The notes under the pieces: generated by a model | Seen by the model: only the letters and a program-made list of their open reading frames with translations | The model's database searches: none | Told to the model about the DNA's origin: nothing | In this document: positions 33,360 through 42,258 of the stretch, one piece after another | Position numbering within the stretch: the first letter of the stretch is position 1 | How the letters are laid out: each line of letters opens with the position of its first letter | Assembly (NCBI RefSeq): GCF_002001085.1 | Contig: NZ_MUNU01000007.1 | Span: 1 to 64,000 of the forward strand | Direction of reading: 5' to 3' | Length of the DNA stretch: 64,000 nt | From: Rhodanobacter sp. B05 | Lineage (GTDB): Bacteria > Pseudomonadota > Gammaproteobacteria > Xanthomonadales > Rhodanobacteraceae | Position numbers and translations under genes: made by a program

Positions 33360-35900
33360 ATGCCAAGTCATTTTCGTCTCAAGTTGCTGGTCGCGGCCAT
33401 CGGTATCGCCGCCGCAGGTTCCATCGGCGCCACTCCGGCCGGCACGGCCGTCGGCAGCAATGCATTCGTCGCGCTGAACCAGCATGCGACCGCCCTGCGC
33501 CAGGGTGACGTGGTCACCGGTCCGCTGTCACCGGCGCAGCCGATACACATCGAGGTCGCATTGAAACTGCGCAACCCGGCCGAGCTGCACAATTTCATCG
33601 CCACCGCGAGGAACTCGACGCTGTCGATCGTGCAGCGCGCGATGACCACGTCGCAGTTCGCCACCAGCTACGCGCCAACCGCACAGCAGGCGAACCAGGT
33701 TGCCGCCTGGCTCAAGGCCGCCGGCTTCACCCATGTACAGATCGCGCCGAACCGGATGCTGGTGTCGGCCGACGGCCGCGCCGACACCGCACAGGCTGCG
33801 TTCAAGACCACGTTCGCCCAGGTGCACACGCACGATGGCCGCGCCGCCTTCATGCACAACGGCGACGTGCAGATTCCCGCGTCGCTGCAGGACGTCGTGC
33901 TGTCAGTGGTCGGCTTGCAGAGCGTGCACCAGGCACACACCTTCGCCAAGCCGATGCAGGCCGGCTACACGACCCAGGCGGTGACCGGCCACAACCCGAC
34001 CGAGTTCGCCTCGATCTACGGCGGCAGCGGCGTGGCTACGGCGGCTGGCGTGCCGGTGGGCATCGTCACCCAAGGCAACATCACCCAGACCATCACCGAC
34101 CTGAATACGTTCACCTCGCAGAACGGCCTGGCCACAGTGACCACGCAGACGATCAACACCAACGGCACCAGCAGCGACACCAGCGGGCTGGGTGAGTGGA
34201 GCCTGGACAGTCAGGACATCGTCGGCATGGCCGGCGGCCAGGTCGGCAAGTTGATCTTCTACAACATCCCGACCCTGTCCAACGCCAACCTTACCGCCGA
34301 CTTCAACGCCATCGTCAACGCCAACGCGACCAAGATCATCAACGTGTCGCTGGGCGAGTGCGAAACCAGCGCGCAGGGCGACGGCTCGGCCGCGGCGCAG
34401 GACCAGATCTTCCAGCAGGCGGTGGCACAGGGCCAGACCTTCTCCATCTCCACCGGCGACTCCGGGGCCGACGAATGCGGCAATGGCGGCGTCACGCCGA
34501 GCTGGCCGGCCGCCTCGCAGTACGTGGTGGCGGTGGGCGGCACCACGCTGAATGCCTCCACCACGACCTGGAACAGCGCCACCGTATGGAGCAGTGGCGG
34601 CGGCAGCTCCAGCACCTTCGAGCCGCAGCCGAGCTGGCAGAACGGCGTGGCCCCCGGCAGCACGCGCGGCCTGCCGGACATCGCCTACGATGCCGATCCC
34701 AACTCGGGCTCGAAGATCATCGTCAGCGGCGCCACCCAGCAGTACGGCGGCACCAGCCTGTCCGCGCCGCTGTTCGCCGGGACCTGGGCCCGCGTGATCG
34801 CGATCAAGGGCGCCGGCGTCGGCTTCGCGGCACCGCTGCTGTACCAGTTGCCGGCGTCCGATTTCCACGACATCACGTCGGGCAACAACGGTGGCGAAAG
34901 CGCCAGTGCGGGCTATGACCTGGCCAGCGGCCGCGGCGAACTGATCATCAGCGGCGCCGCGAACGACATCGGCGGTGGCGGTGGCGGCGGCAACGTGCCG
35001 CCGGTCGCGAACTTCAGCGACAGCATCAGCAACCTGGTGGTGAACTTCACCGACAGCTCCACCGACAGCGATGGCACGATCGCCTCGCGCTCGTGGAACT
35101 TCGGCGATGGCGCCACCTCGACGGCGACCAACCCCAGCCACACCTACTCGGCCGCCGGCACGTACAGCGTCTCGCTGACGGTGACCGACAACAGCGGCGC
35201 GACCAACACCAAGACGCAGTCGGTGACGGTCACGGCCGCAGGCGGTGGCGGTGGCAATCAGTTGCAGAACGGCGTGGCGCTTGCCGGCCAGTCCGGTGCA
35301 ACCGGTGCCCAGCTGTTCTACACGGTGGTGATCCCGGCCGGCGCCAGCAACCTGGTGATCTCCGAGTCCGGTGGCACCGGTGACGCGGACCTGTACACCA
35401 GGTTCGGTTCCGCGCCGACCCTGTCCAGCTACGATTGCCGCCCGTACCTCACCGGCAACAACGAGAGCTGCACCGTGGCTTCGCCGCAGGCAGGCACCTA
35501 CTACGTCATGCTGAATGGCTACCAGGCCTTCTCCGGCGTCAGTGTCAAAGCGACCTGGAGCACCGGCGGTGGTGGCGGTGGTGGCGGCAACGTGCTGCAG
35601 AACGGCGTGCCGGTAACCGGCCTGACTGCCACGCGGAACAACGCCGTGTACTACACGATGGTCGTGCCGGCCGGCGCCAGCAACCTCAACATCAACATCG
35701 CCGGTGGTACGGGCGATGCCGACCTGTACGTGAAGCTGGGTTCGCAACCGACCACCAGCAGCTACGACTGCCGTCCGTATGTCTCGGGCAACAACGAGAG
35801 CTGCACGGCCTCGGCACCCACCGCGGGCACGTACTACATCATGGTGAGGGCTTACGCGACGTACAAGAACGTCACCCTGACCGGCAGCTACACCCCGTAA
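33360..35900 (+). CDS. S53 (sedolisin/xanthomonalisin-like) protease with PKD and two PPC domains
   Basis: This 846-residue secreted protease has a signal peptide (about 1-27), an activation propeptide (about 45-200) and an S53 catalytic domain (about 215-535). Catalytic residues are Glu279 and Asp283 in GLGEWSLDSQD, Asp367 in STGDSGAD (oxyanion) and Ser466 in GGTSLSAP. A Gly-rich linker, a PKD domain (about 545-630) and two tandem PPC domains (about 634-735 and 743-846) follow. S53 enzymes are acid-active pepstatin-insensitive endopeptidases; PPC domains are usually removed after export. The ATG at 33360 has GGGAG at good spacing. The two PPC copies are nearly alike. Confidence 0.94.
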   Translation: MPSHFRLKLLVAAIGIAAAGSIGATPAGTAVGSNAFVALNQHATALRQGDVVTGPLSPAQPIHIEVALKLRNPAELHNFIATARNSTLSIVQRAMTTSQFATSYAPTAQQANQVAAWLKAAGFTHVQIAPNRMLVSADGRADTAQAAFKTTFAQVHTHDGRAAFMHNGDVQIPASLQDVVLSVVGLQSVHQAHTFAKPMQAGYTTQAVTGHNPTEFASIYGGSGVATAAGVPVGIVTQGNITQTITDLNTFTSQNGLATVTTQTINTNGTSSDTSGLGEWSLDSQDIVGMAGGQVGKLIFYNIPTLSNANLTADFNAIVNANATKIINVSLGECETSAQGDGSAAAQDQIFQQAVAQGQTFSISTGDSGADECGNGGVTPSWPAASQYVVAVGGTTLNASTTTWNSATVWSSGGGSSSTFEPQPSWQNGVAPGSTRGLPDIAYDADPNSGSKIIVSGATQQYGGTSLSAPLFAGTWARVIAIKGAGVGFAAPLLYQLPASDFHDITSGNNGGESASAGYDLASGRGELIISGAANDIGGGGGGGNVPPVANFSDSISNLVVNFTDSSTDSDGTIASRSWNFGDGATSTATNPSHTYSAAGTYSVSLTVTDNSGATNTKTQSVTVTAAGGGGGNQLQNGVALAGQSGATGAQLFYTVVIPAGASNLVISESGGTGDADLYTRFGSAPTLSSYDCRPYLTGNNESCTVASPQAGTYYVMLNGYQAFSGVSVKATWSTGGGGGGGGNVLQNGVPVTGLTATRNNAVYYTMVVPAGASNLNINIAGGTGDADLYVKLGSQPTTSSYDCRPYVSGNNESCTASAPTAGTYYIMVRAYATYKNVTLTGSYTP
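35424..35806 (+). repeat. Tandem PPC-domain repeat within the S53 gene
   Basis: The segments 35424-35473 and 35757-35806 encode almost the same string (SSYDCRPY, one or two changed residues, GNNESCT) with a 333-bp period and high DNA identity. The flanking GGTGDADLY and AGTYY segments repeat with the same period. This shows an internal domain duplication that is fairly recent or kept similar. Confidence 0.8.
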
Positions 35901-35966
35901 GCGAAAGCGCGATCCGGCTGCGCAGGGACGCGCAGCTTTCACCGGAAGCGAAGGACCAGGCTTCAG

Positions 35967-35993
35967 GCCCGCCCGGCGACGAGCGGGCTTTTT
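35967..35993 (+). terminator. Intrinsic terminator of the S53 protease gene
   Basis: Stem GCCCGC (35967-35972) and GCGGGC (35983-35988) is followed by five T (35989-35993), about 65 nt after the protease stop codon. This is a standard rho-independent terminator, so the M28 peptidase gene has its own promoter. Confidence 0.85.
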
Positions 35994-36054
35994 CATGACC
36001 AGCACGCAAAGGCATAGTCGTTGTATGGTCACGATTCTGCCGAGGAATCCGACC

Positions 36055-37437
36055 ATGCGCCTGTTCATGCTGCCGTCCGCCCTGCTGCTGTTTGTCTCCA
36101 CGACCGCCATCGCATCCACCGGGTTGCCGGCCGCGCCGCGCGAGCAACCGGCGCTGCATGCCCTGGCCGATGCGCCGAGCCAGGTCGAACTGCGCATGAC
36201 GATCACCCGCCTGATCGGCTTCGGCACCCGCCACACCATGTCCGACACGAAATCCGACAGCCGCGGCATCGGTGCCGCACGGCGCTGGGTGAAGTCGCGC
36301 TTCGAGGCGATCTCGAAAGATTGCGGGGGCTGCATCGAGGTGGTCACGCCCGCACAGACTTTTACCGGCAAGCGCCTGCCCACGCCGACCGAGGTGATGG
36401 ATGTGGTGGCGATCAAGCGTGGCAGCACCGACCCGCAGCGCGTGATCGTGATGACCGGACACCTCGATTCGCGCGTCACCGACGTGATGAACAGCACCAG
36501 CGATGCGCCCGGCGCGAACGACGACGCCTCCGGCGTGGCTGCCTTGATCGAAGCCTCGCGACTGCTGTCGAAGCAGGACAACGGCGCGACCCTGGTGTTC
36601 GCCGCGCTGTCTGGCGAGGAACAGGGGCTCTACGGCGGCAAGGTGCTGGCCGAATACGCCGTGGCCCAGGGCTGGAAGGTCGAAGCCGAGCTCAACAACG
36701 ACATCGTCGGCAACAGCCATGGCCAGAATGGCGCGATCGACAACACCACCGTGCGCGTGTTTTCCGAGGGCACCAAGACCAACGAGACCCCGGCGCAGGC
36801 CGACTACCGTCGCTATCACGGCGGCGAGGTGGACTCGCCCTCGCGCAACCTGGCCCGTTACATCGACCACCTCGCGGACAATTACCTGCCCGATTTTCGC
36901 GTGCACATGATCTACCGCACCGACCGCTTCGGCCGCGGCGGCGACCAGGTTCCGTTCCTGCAGGAGGGCTACCCGGCCGTGCGCGTCACCGAGGCCCATG
37001 AGAACTACACGCGGCAACACCAGGACCTGCGCACCGAACGCGGCATCCGCTACGGCGACACCATCGACGGCATCGACTTCCGTTACCTGGCCCGGGTCAC
37101 CGCGCTGAACGCCATCACCATGGCAAGCCTGAGCCGCGCGCCGGCGCCGCCCGGCGGCGTCACCACCGAGGGCGCGCTGGCCACCGACACGACCGTGCAC
37201 TGGAACAAGGTGCCGGGCGCCGTTGGCTACCGGGTGCACTGGCGCGACACCACCGCACCGCAATGGCAGCATGCGCGCGCGGTAGGCGACGTCGACCACG
37301 CCGTCCTGGACGACGTGGTGATCGATGACTGGTTCTTCGGGGTCTCGGCGGTGTCCGCCGATGGTTACGAAAGCCCGGTGGTCTTCCCCGGTTTCGCCGG
37401 CAGCTTCGAGCGCTCGCCGGCAGCTCAAAAACCGTAG
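36055..37437 (+). CDS. Secreted M28-family zinc aminopeptidase
   Basis: This 460-residue peptidase has a signal peptide (about 1-20). The di-zinc catalytic domain has the His in MTGHLDS (about 143), Asp in GANDDASG (about 162), Glu-Glu in SGEEQGLYG (about 195) and a late His in VTEAHENY (about 311). A C-terminal domain of about 85 residues looks like a fibronectin type III fold (VHWNKVPGAVGYRVHWR). The ATG at 36055 has GAGGA 9-12 nt upstream. Following an S53 endopeptidase, it fits extracellular protein degradation: the first cuts, the second trims. Confidence 0.88.
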   Translation: MRLFMLPSALLLFVSTTAIASTGLPAAPREQPALHALADAPSQVELRMTITRLIGFGTRHTMSDTKSDSRGIGAARRWVKSRFEAISKDCGGCIEVVTPAQTFTGKRLPTPTEVMDVVAIKRGSTDPQRVIVMTGHLDSRVTDVMNSTSDAPGANDDASGVAALIEASRLLSKQDNGATLVFAALSGEEQGLYGGKVLAEYAVAQGWKVEAELNNDIVGNSHGQNGAIDNTTVRVFSEGTKTNETPAQADYRRYHGGEVDSPSRNLARYIDHLADNYLPDFRVHMIYRTDRFGRGGDQVPFLQEGYPAVRVTEAHENYTRQHQDLRTERGIRYGDTIDGIDFRYLARVTALNAITMASLSRAPAPPGGVTTEGALATDTTVHWNKVPGAVGYRVHWRDTTAPQWQHARAVGDVDHAVLDDVVIDDWFFGVSAVSADGYESPVVFPGFAGSFERSPAAQKP

Positions 37438-37559
37438 GAGTGCGGGACTGGCGCTGCCTGCGGTTGCCCTGCTAAAAAGGGCGCGCGGTCACGCCATGGG
37501 GGAGTGATCCGCCGCGACGCCACCTGGGTTTTTGCGCGCGACCGACGGAATCCACATCG

Positions 37560-39212
37560 ATGCATCCCGACGACGACGGCCGCGCCTATGCGGGCGAGGG
37601 CCTTGCGACGGCAAGGTTCCCGCCAGTCGAACCACCGGTCCTCCCCGGCGCGCCGCCGCCGCTGCCATCGCCATCGCGCGCTGCTGCCAAACCACCAGAA
37701 CGGCGCAACTTCCTGTCCGCCCACTGGCACGGCGATCTGTCGCTGCCGGTGAGCTACTGGATCAACCTGGTGCTGGTCACCCTCCTCGCGCGCGGGCTGC
37801 TCACCGGACTGGGAACGCTCGACTGGCAGCGCCATCCGCTGACCTGGGCGATCGCGGCCACGGCGACCGCCGTCCTCATCTGCCTGGGGATCGCCGTGTG
37901 GCAGTACGTCGGTGTCTGGCGCGCCGCGGGTCGCAGCGGCAGTGGCTGGGGTGTGGTGGCGCGGATCATGGTGGTCATTGGCTGCGTGGGCAGTTGCGTC
38001 GGCATGCGCACGAATGCCCGGGTGCTGGCCGACATGCTGCATGCGTCCAGCGAGCAGCAGAGCTGGAACGACTTCCACGTCCGGGTGGCGGCGGATGGGC
38101 GCGCCATCGACGCCAGCGGCACCATGGGCGTGGGTTTCACGGACCAGATCGAACAAGCCTTCGCCAGTCATGCCGGCATCCATCTCCTGCGCATCGCCAG
38201 CCGCGGCGGCAGCGTGACCGAGGGTGTGGAGCTGCACGATTTCCTGCATGCCCACCCGGACATCGCGGTGGAGGCCGATGGCATCTGCGCCAGCGCCTGC
38301 ACGCTGGCCTTCATCGGCGCGGCGCAGCGCCTGGCCACGCCGCAGGCCTGGTTCGGCTTCCACCAGATGCGTTCCCTGCTGGCCACCACCCGCTCGGTCG
38401 ACTACGTGAGCGAACAGCAGGACCGTTTCAAGCGCGAGCTGCACGAACTCGGCGCCACCCCGGATTTTGTCCGGCTCGCGTTCGCCAGGCAGGGCAACGA
38501 TGTCTATGTTCCGGACCGCGCGGAGCTGTTCGACAACCACATCATCACCGCGATCGACGCCGACGGGCGCCACTGGCAAGCCGACGGCTGGCGCAGCGAA
38601 CAGTTCCTGCAGGCATTGCGCCATGATCCGCACGGGCGCACGCTGGCCGCGGCGTTCGACCGGATCGCCCTGGTGCAGCCGGCCATCTACCAGCAATGGC
38701 TGCAACGCGACCTTGCGGTACCGGTTCGCCCGCACCCGGCTGCAGTGGCACGCTACAACGACAACTTCTGGCACGCGCTCGACGCCGCGCGTGCGCGTCA
38801 ACTTGAAGTTGCCTCGACGCAGGACGTGCGCCGCTACGCCGTGAGCGAGCAGCAGACGCTGGAGATGCTGCGCCGGCAACTCTCGCCATCCGCCTGCGGC
38901 CGCTACGCCAGCGGCATCGCCATCACGCTGGGCAGCCATGGCGGCGCCTTCAGGGACGCCGTGGGTTCCGGTTACGTCGCGCTGTTCTCCGGCCAGGGCA
39001 CCGTTCAACTGTCGACACCGGCCTGGCGCGCGAGCCTGGGCAGCGCCTTGCGACAGCATCAGGCGGAGCGCTGGACAGCGCACGGCGAACTCGCCGACGA
39101 GGCGCACTGGACGGCGGCGTGCAGCCGCCAGCTGGCTACGCTGGATCAACTGCTGGCCGCCCCCGGCGCCAACGGCGACCTGGCCTTGCGGGCCTATCTC
39201 CGCGTGCGTTGA
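37560..39212 (+). CDS. Membrane-anchored ClpP/crotonase-fold protein of unknown function
   Basis: This 550-residue protein has a Pro/Ala-rich cytoplasmic start (1-48) and three hydrophobic segments (about 65-82, 98-115 and 132-150). A ClpP-like domain follows with LLRIASRGGSVTEGVELHDFL (about 204-225) and ICASACTLAFIGAAQR, in which Ser245 sits where the serine-protease nucleophile is in ClpP, SppA and NfeD-type enzymes. WFGFHQMR (about 265) supplies a candidate His. The last 250 residues are of no family I recognise. A membrane-bound serine peptidase role is inferred. It stands alone between the M28 peptidase and ubiA. Confidence 0.7.
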   Translation: MHPDDDGRAYAGEGLATARFPPVEPPVLPGAPPPLPSPSRAAAKPPERRNFLSAHWHGDLSLPVSYWINLVLVTLLARGLLTGLGTLDWQRHPLTWAIAATATAVLICLGIAVWQYVGVWRAAGRSGSGWGVVARIMVVIGCVGSCVGMRTNARVLADMLHASSEQQSWNDFHVRVAADGRAIDASGTMGVGFTDQIEQAFASHAGIHLLRIASRGGSVTEGVELHDFLHAHPDIAVEADGICASACTLAFIGAAQRLATPQAWFGFHQMRSLLATTRSVDYVSEQQDRFKRELHELGATPDFVRLAFARQGNDVYVPDRAELFDNHIITAIDADGRHWQADGWRSEQFLQALRHDPHGRTLAAAFDRIALVQPAIYQQWLQRDLAVPVRPHPAAVARYNDNFWHALDAARARQLEVASTQDVRRYAVSEQQTLEMLRRQLSPSACGRYASGIAITLGSHGGAFRDAVGSGYVALFSGQGTVQLSTPAWRASLGSALRQHQAERWTAHGELADEAHWTAACSRQLATLDQLLAAPGANGDLALRAYLRVR

Positions 39213-39277
39213 CGCGCACCATCAGTCCAGTGACCGGGTACGCGCTGCACGCGGAGCGCCCACGCTAAACTCGGCCG

Positions 39278-40303
39278 ATGGCCCCGACTCCGCGCAAACG
39301 CAAACCCCGCAAGACCACCGCGCTCGACGCCCGGCCCCGGCCTGGCGCTGCGAGGCCTGTTGCCAAACCCAAGCCGCAGCCGGCGGACAGCTCGACGCGC
39401 GCCACGCGCGTGTTGAACTGGCTGCTGAAGAAGCTGCCACCGCGCCAGCGCGAGAAGGCGCTGGACTATCTGGTGCTGACCCGGATGGACCGGCCGATCG
39501 GTGCGTTGCTGCTGTTGTGGCCGACCTGGTGGGCGCTGTGGCTGGCCGCCGGCGATTTCCCACCGTGGAAGCTGTTGATCATCTTCACCCTAGGCGTGTT
39601 CGCGATGCGCGCAGCGGGCTGCGCGATCAACGACTATGCCGACCGCAAGCTCGATCCGCAGGTGGCGCGCACGGCCGGACGCCCGATCGCCAGCGGACGG
39701 GTGACGCCACGCGAGGCGCTGCTCGTGTTCGCCGTGTTGCTGATGTTCGCCTTCGTGCTGGTGCTGTTCACCAACCGGCTGACCATCGAACTCTCGTTCG
39801 CCGGCGCCGCGCTGGCGGCGCTGTATCCTTTCAGCAAGCGCTACACGCACCTGCCGCAGGTGGTGCTGGGTGCCGCGTTCGGCTGGTCGATCCCGATGGC
39901 ATTTGCGGCGGTGACAAATACCGTGCCGCCGCTGGGCTGGCTGCTGTTCATCGGCAACATCCTGTGGTCGACGGTCTACGACACCGAGTACGCGATGGTC
40001 GATCGCGAGGACGACCTCAAGGCCGGCGCGAAATCCACCGCAATCCTGTTCGGTGATGCCGACCTGCCGATCCTCGGCATGCTGATGGGCACCTTCCTGC
40101 TGGCGATGCTGTTCGTCGGCCAGCGCGCGCATCTGGGCTGGCCGTACTGGCTGGCGCTGCTGCTCGCCGCCGGGCTGTTCGGCTACCAACTGTGGTTGAT
40201 CCGGGCGCGCGCCCGCGAGGCCTGCCTGACCGCGTTCCGCCACAACAACTGGCTGGGGCTGGTGGTGTGGATAGGCATCGTGCTGGCGCTGGCGGTGCGT
40301 TGA
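39278..40303 (+). CDS. ubiA: 4-hydroxybenzoate octaprenyltransferase
   Basis: This 341-residue polytopic membrane enzyme attaches the prenyl tail to 4-hydroxybenzoate in ubiquinone synthesis. The two Asp-rich motifs are present: NDYADRKLD (about 125-133) and YDTEYAMVDREDD (about 237-249), with RMDRPIGALLLLWP in the first helix region. About eight helices are visible. The first 50 residues are an unusual Lys/Arg/Pro-rich extension compared with the roughly 290-residue E. coli protein. The next gene probably starts in its stop codon. Confidence 0.93.
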   Translation: MAPTPRKRKPRKTTALDARPRPGAARPVAKPKPQPADSSTRATRVLNWLLKKLPPRQREKALDYLVLTRMDRPIGALLLLWPTWWALWLAAGDFPPWKLLIIFTLGVFAMRAAGCAINDYADRKLDPQVARTAGRPIASGRVTPREALLVFAVLLMFAFVLVLFTNRLTIELSFAGAALAALYPFSKRYTHLPQVVLGAAFGWSIPMAFAAVTNTVPPLGWLLFIGNILWSTVYDTEYAMVDREDDLKAGAKSTAILFGDADLPILGMLMGTFLLAMLFVGQRAHLGWPYWLALLLAAGLFGYQLWLIRARAREACLTAFRHNNWLGLVVWIGIVLALAVR

Positions 40304-42252
40304 ACAGTACCGCTCACCCAAAGGCCCAACGGTCACTGGAGCCCCGTTCCATCGCATCCACTTCGTGGCGCGAGCGATGCAGTGCGCTGCAATGGGGTGC
40401 CTGGCTCTGCGCTGCCCTGCTTGCGGTCCTCCAGGGGCACTTCTTTCTCGACGGCTACCGGTTGACCGGTGACGATGTTCTTTTCGAGAACGTCGTGCTT
40501 CACGGCGAGTCCTTCCATTACATCGTACAGACCGCCTTGCAGCAGGGTCGCATCGGGGCATTCGTACTGGTGCCTTTGACGTTGCTGGGTTCGCACTATT
40601 CGGACTATTTGCTGTTCCGGATCGCCTGCGTCCTGCTCTGGTACGTCGATATGCTGCTGTTCTCGATATGGGTCGCCCGGGTCGCGCAGGCACGCCTAGC
40701 ACTGCCCGTGTTCCTGGCATTGGTGGCGATCCAGCCCATGATCGGTTATCACATGCCGCCGGTTGGCTACCCGCTCGAACTTGGCCTGCCTCTGCTGGTC
40801 ATGCTGGCAACGCGGCTGGCGTTCCCGGCGGAACATCCGGCAATAGCGGATAGCAGAGGGTCGGCTGCCCAACTCGGCGTCCATGTCGTCCATGTGCTCT
40901 ATCTGCTTGCGCTGATAAGCAGCGAATACATGATCATCGTCGGCACGATCCTGCTGGCCGCGGAAATAGGCTCAGGCCGTTCGGGCCTTCGGTTCCGGCA
41001 GTTGCGGATGCTGGCTGGAAGATATCGGCGCGACATCGTGATCCTGGCGCTGGTGTACCTTGCCTACGCCTGGTTCCGGCAGAGCCAGCCGACGCATTAC
41101 GACGGTGCGACCCTGGATGGCCTGGGCCACGGTGGTGACCTGCTGCGGACATTCGCGCTGCATGTCGCCTCTGCCACGTGGCTGCCGTTTCTTGATCGCT
41201 CGGCACTGGTGCCGACGGCCTGGCCAGGCGCCCTGCTCGCCGCCGTGCTTTGTGCCGTGTCGTTGCTGTCGTACTGGCGGTTCAGCCGCCAGACCGCCCG
41301 ATCTCCCGCGCACGGCAAGTGGTTGGCCGGCGGCGCCCTGCTGCTCGGAATAGTCGCCATCACTCTACCGGTGGTTGCTGCCAGGAAACAGCAGATCTGG
41401 TGCGTGATTGACCACAACTGCAGCTATCTGGACAGTCGCATCTCGCTGTTCTTCATGCTTGCTGCCATCGGGCTTGCCCTGGTGTCGCTGTGCCGGTCAA
41501 ACAGGACACGGGACCTCCTGTACGGATTGGCGTTGCCCTCGCTGGCACTGTCCAGCGCCCTGGGTCATGCCGTCAATGCACAACAGACACAGGGCATGAA
41601 AACAGCCGCCGCGGCCTGGACGCGCGCGCGCGCGATCGCCTGCATCGGCTCCGGAATCACTCCCGCGCAAGCCAGCCAGTACATCGATCCGGATCATTAC
41701 ATTCCCATGCACACCATGATGGACCGTAACGCGTTCTGGCACGACTACATGGCCCGACTCGCTCGCGAAGGACGTTGCTCCGGGGAGCCGCCCGCACGGC
41801 CGCCGTTCCTTGTCAGCGTCATGCATCCGGATACGGTTTACCCGGTTCACCTCGACGGACCGGGATTGCGTTATCTCGGTTCGGGCTGGAGCCACGCCGA
41901 AACCGGCGGGGTCTGGAGCGACGGGACGCCAGCGCTGATCGTGACCCGACTTGCCCCCTCGCCTGTTCCACTGAAGCTGATGCTGACCTTGCAGGCATAC
42001 GCACCTGCAGAGGGCCAGCCGCAAGAGGTGGCGGTCGAGGTGAATGGCTCCCCGGCCGGCCACTGGAAAGTCGGCGCCGACCAGGCCGCCCTCTACGAAA
42101 TCGACATTCCCACGGTGCCGGCAAAGACAGGCGGCCGGATCACCATCCGCCTGGACATCATGAAACCGGTATCGCCACTGCAGCGGCACCAGTCCACCGA
42201 CGCAAGGCGGCTTGGCGTGTTGCTCAGCCATCTGGAGTTGCGGGCCCACTGA
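40300..42252 (+). CDS. Large polytopic membrane protein, glycosyltransferase-like, function unknown
   Basis: This protein is about 650 residues from the TTG at 40300, which overlaps the ubiA stop (TTGA). No in-frame ATG occurs before the first helix, so TTG or another rare start is required. About ten to twelve hydrophobic helices (roughly residues 25-430) are followed by a soluble C-terminal part of about 200 residues with a possible beta-sandwich. DGYRLTGDDVLFENVVLHGE after helix 1 recalls the acidic first loop of GT-C membrane glycosyltransferases, but I cannot assign a family. Codons such as ATA and AGA look commoner than in neighbouring genes, hinting at transfer. A sulfotransferase gene follows 6 bp downstream. 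Confidence 0.72.
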   Translation: MNSTAHPKAQRSLEPRSIASTSWRERCSALQWGAWLCAALLAVLQGHFFLDGYRLTGDDVLFENVVLHGESFHYIVQTALQQGRIGAFVLVPLTLLGSHYSDYLLFRIACVLLWYVDMLLFSIWVARVAQARLALPVFLALVAIQPMIGYHMPPVGYPLELGLPLLVMLATRLAFPAEHPAIADSRGSAAQLGVHVVHVLYLLALISSEYMIIVGTILLAAEIGSGRSGLRFRQLRMLAGRYRRDIVILALVYLAYAWFRQSQPTHYDGATLDGLGHGGDLLRTFALHVASATWLPFLDRSALVPTAWPGALLAAVLCAVSLLSYWRFSRQTARSPAHGKWLAGGALLLGIVAITLPVVAARKQQIWCVIDHNCSYLDSRISLFFMLAAIGLALVSLCRSNRTRDLLYGLALPSLALSSALGHAVNAQQTQGMKTAAAAWTRARAIACIGSGITPAQASQYIDPDHYIPMHTMMDRNAFWHDYMARLAREGRCSGEPPARPPFLVSVMHPDTVYPVHLDGPGLRYLGSGWSHAETGGVWSDGTPALIVTRLAPSPVPLKLMLTLQAYAPAEGQPQEVAVEVNGSPAGHWKVGADQAALYEIDIPTVPAKTGGRITIRLDIMKPVSPLQRHQSTDARRLGVLLSHLELRAH

Positions 42253-42258
42253 CGGCAG

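Noticed and set aside
33903-36581. Minus-strand 892-residue open frame
   Set aside because: It is antisense to the S53 protease and the M28 peptidase, both of which show all catalytic motifs. The frame is an effect of high GC; its protein is Ala/Arg/Gly/Val-rich without domains.
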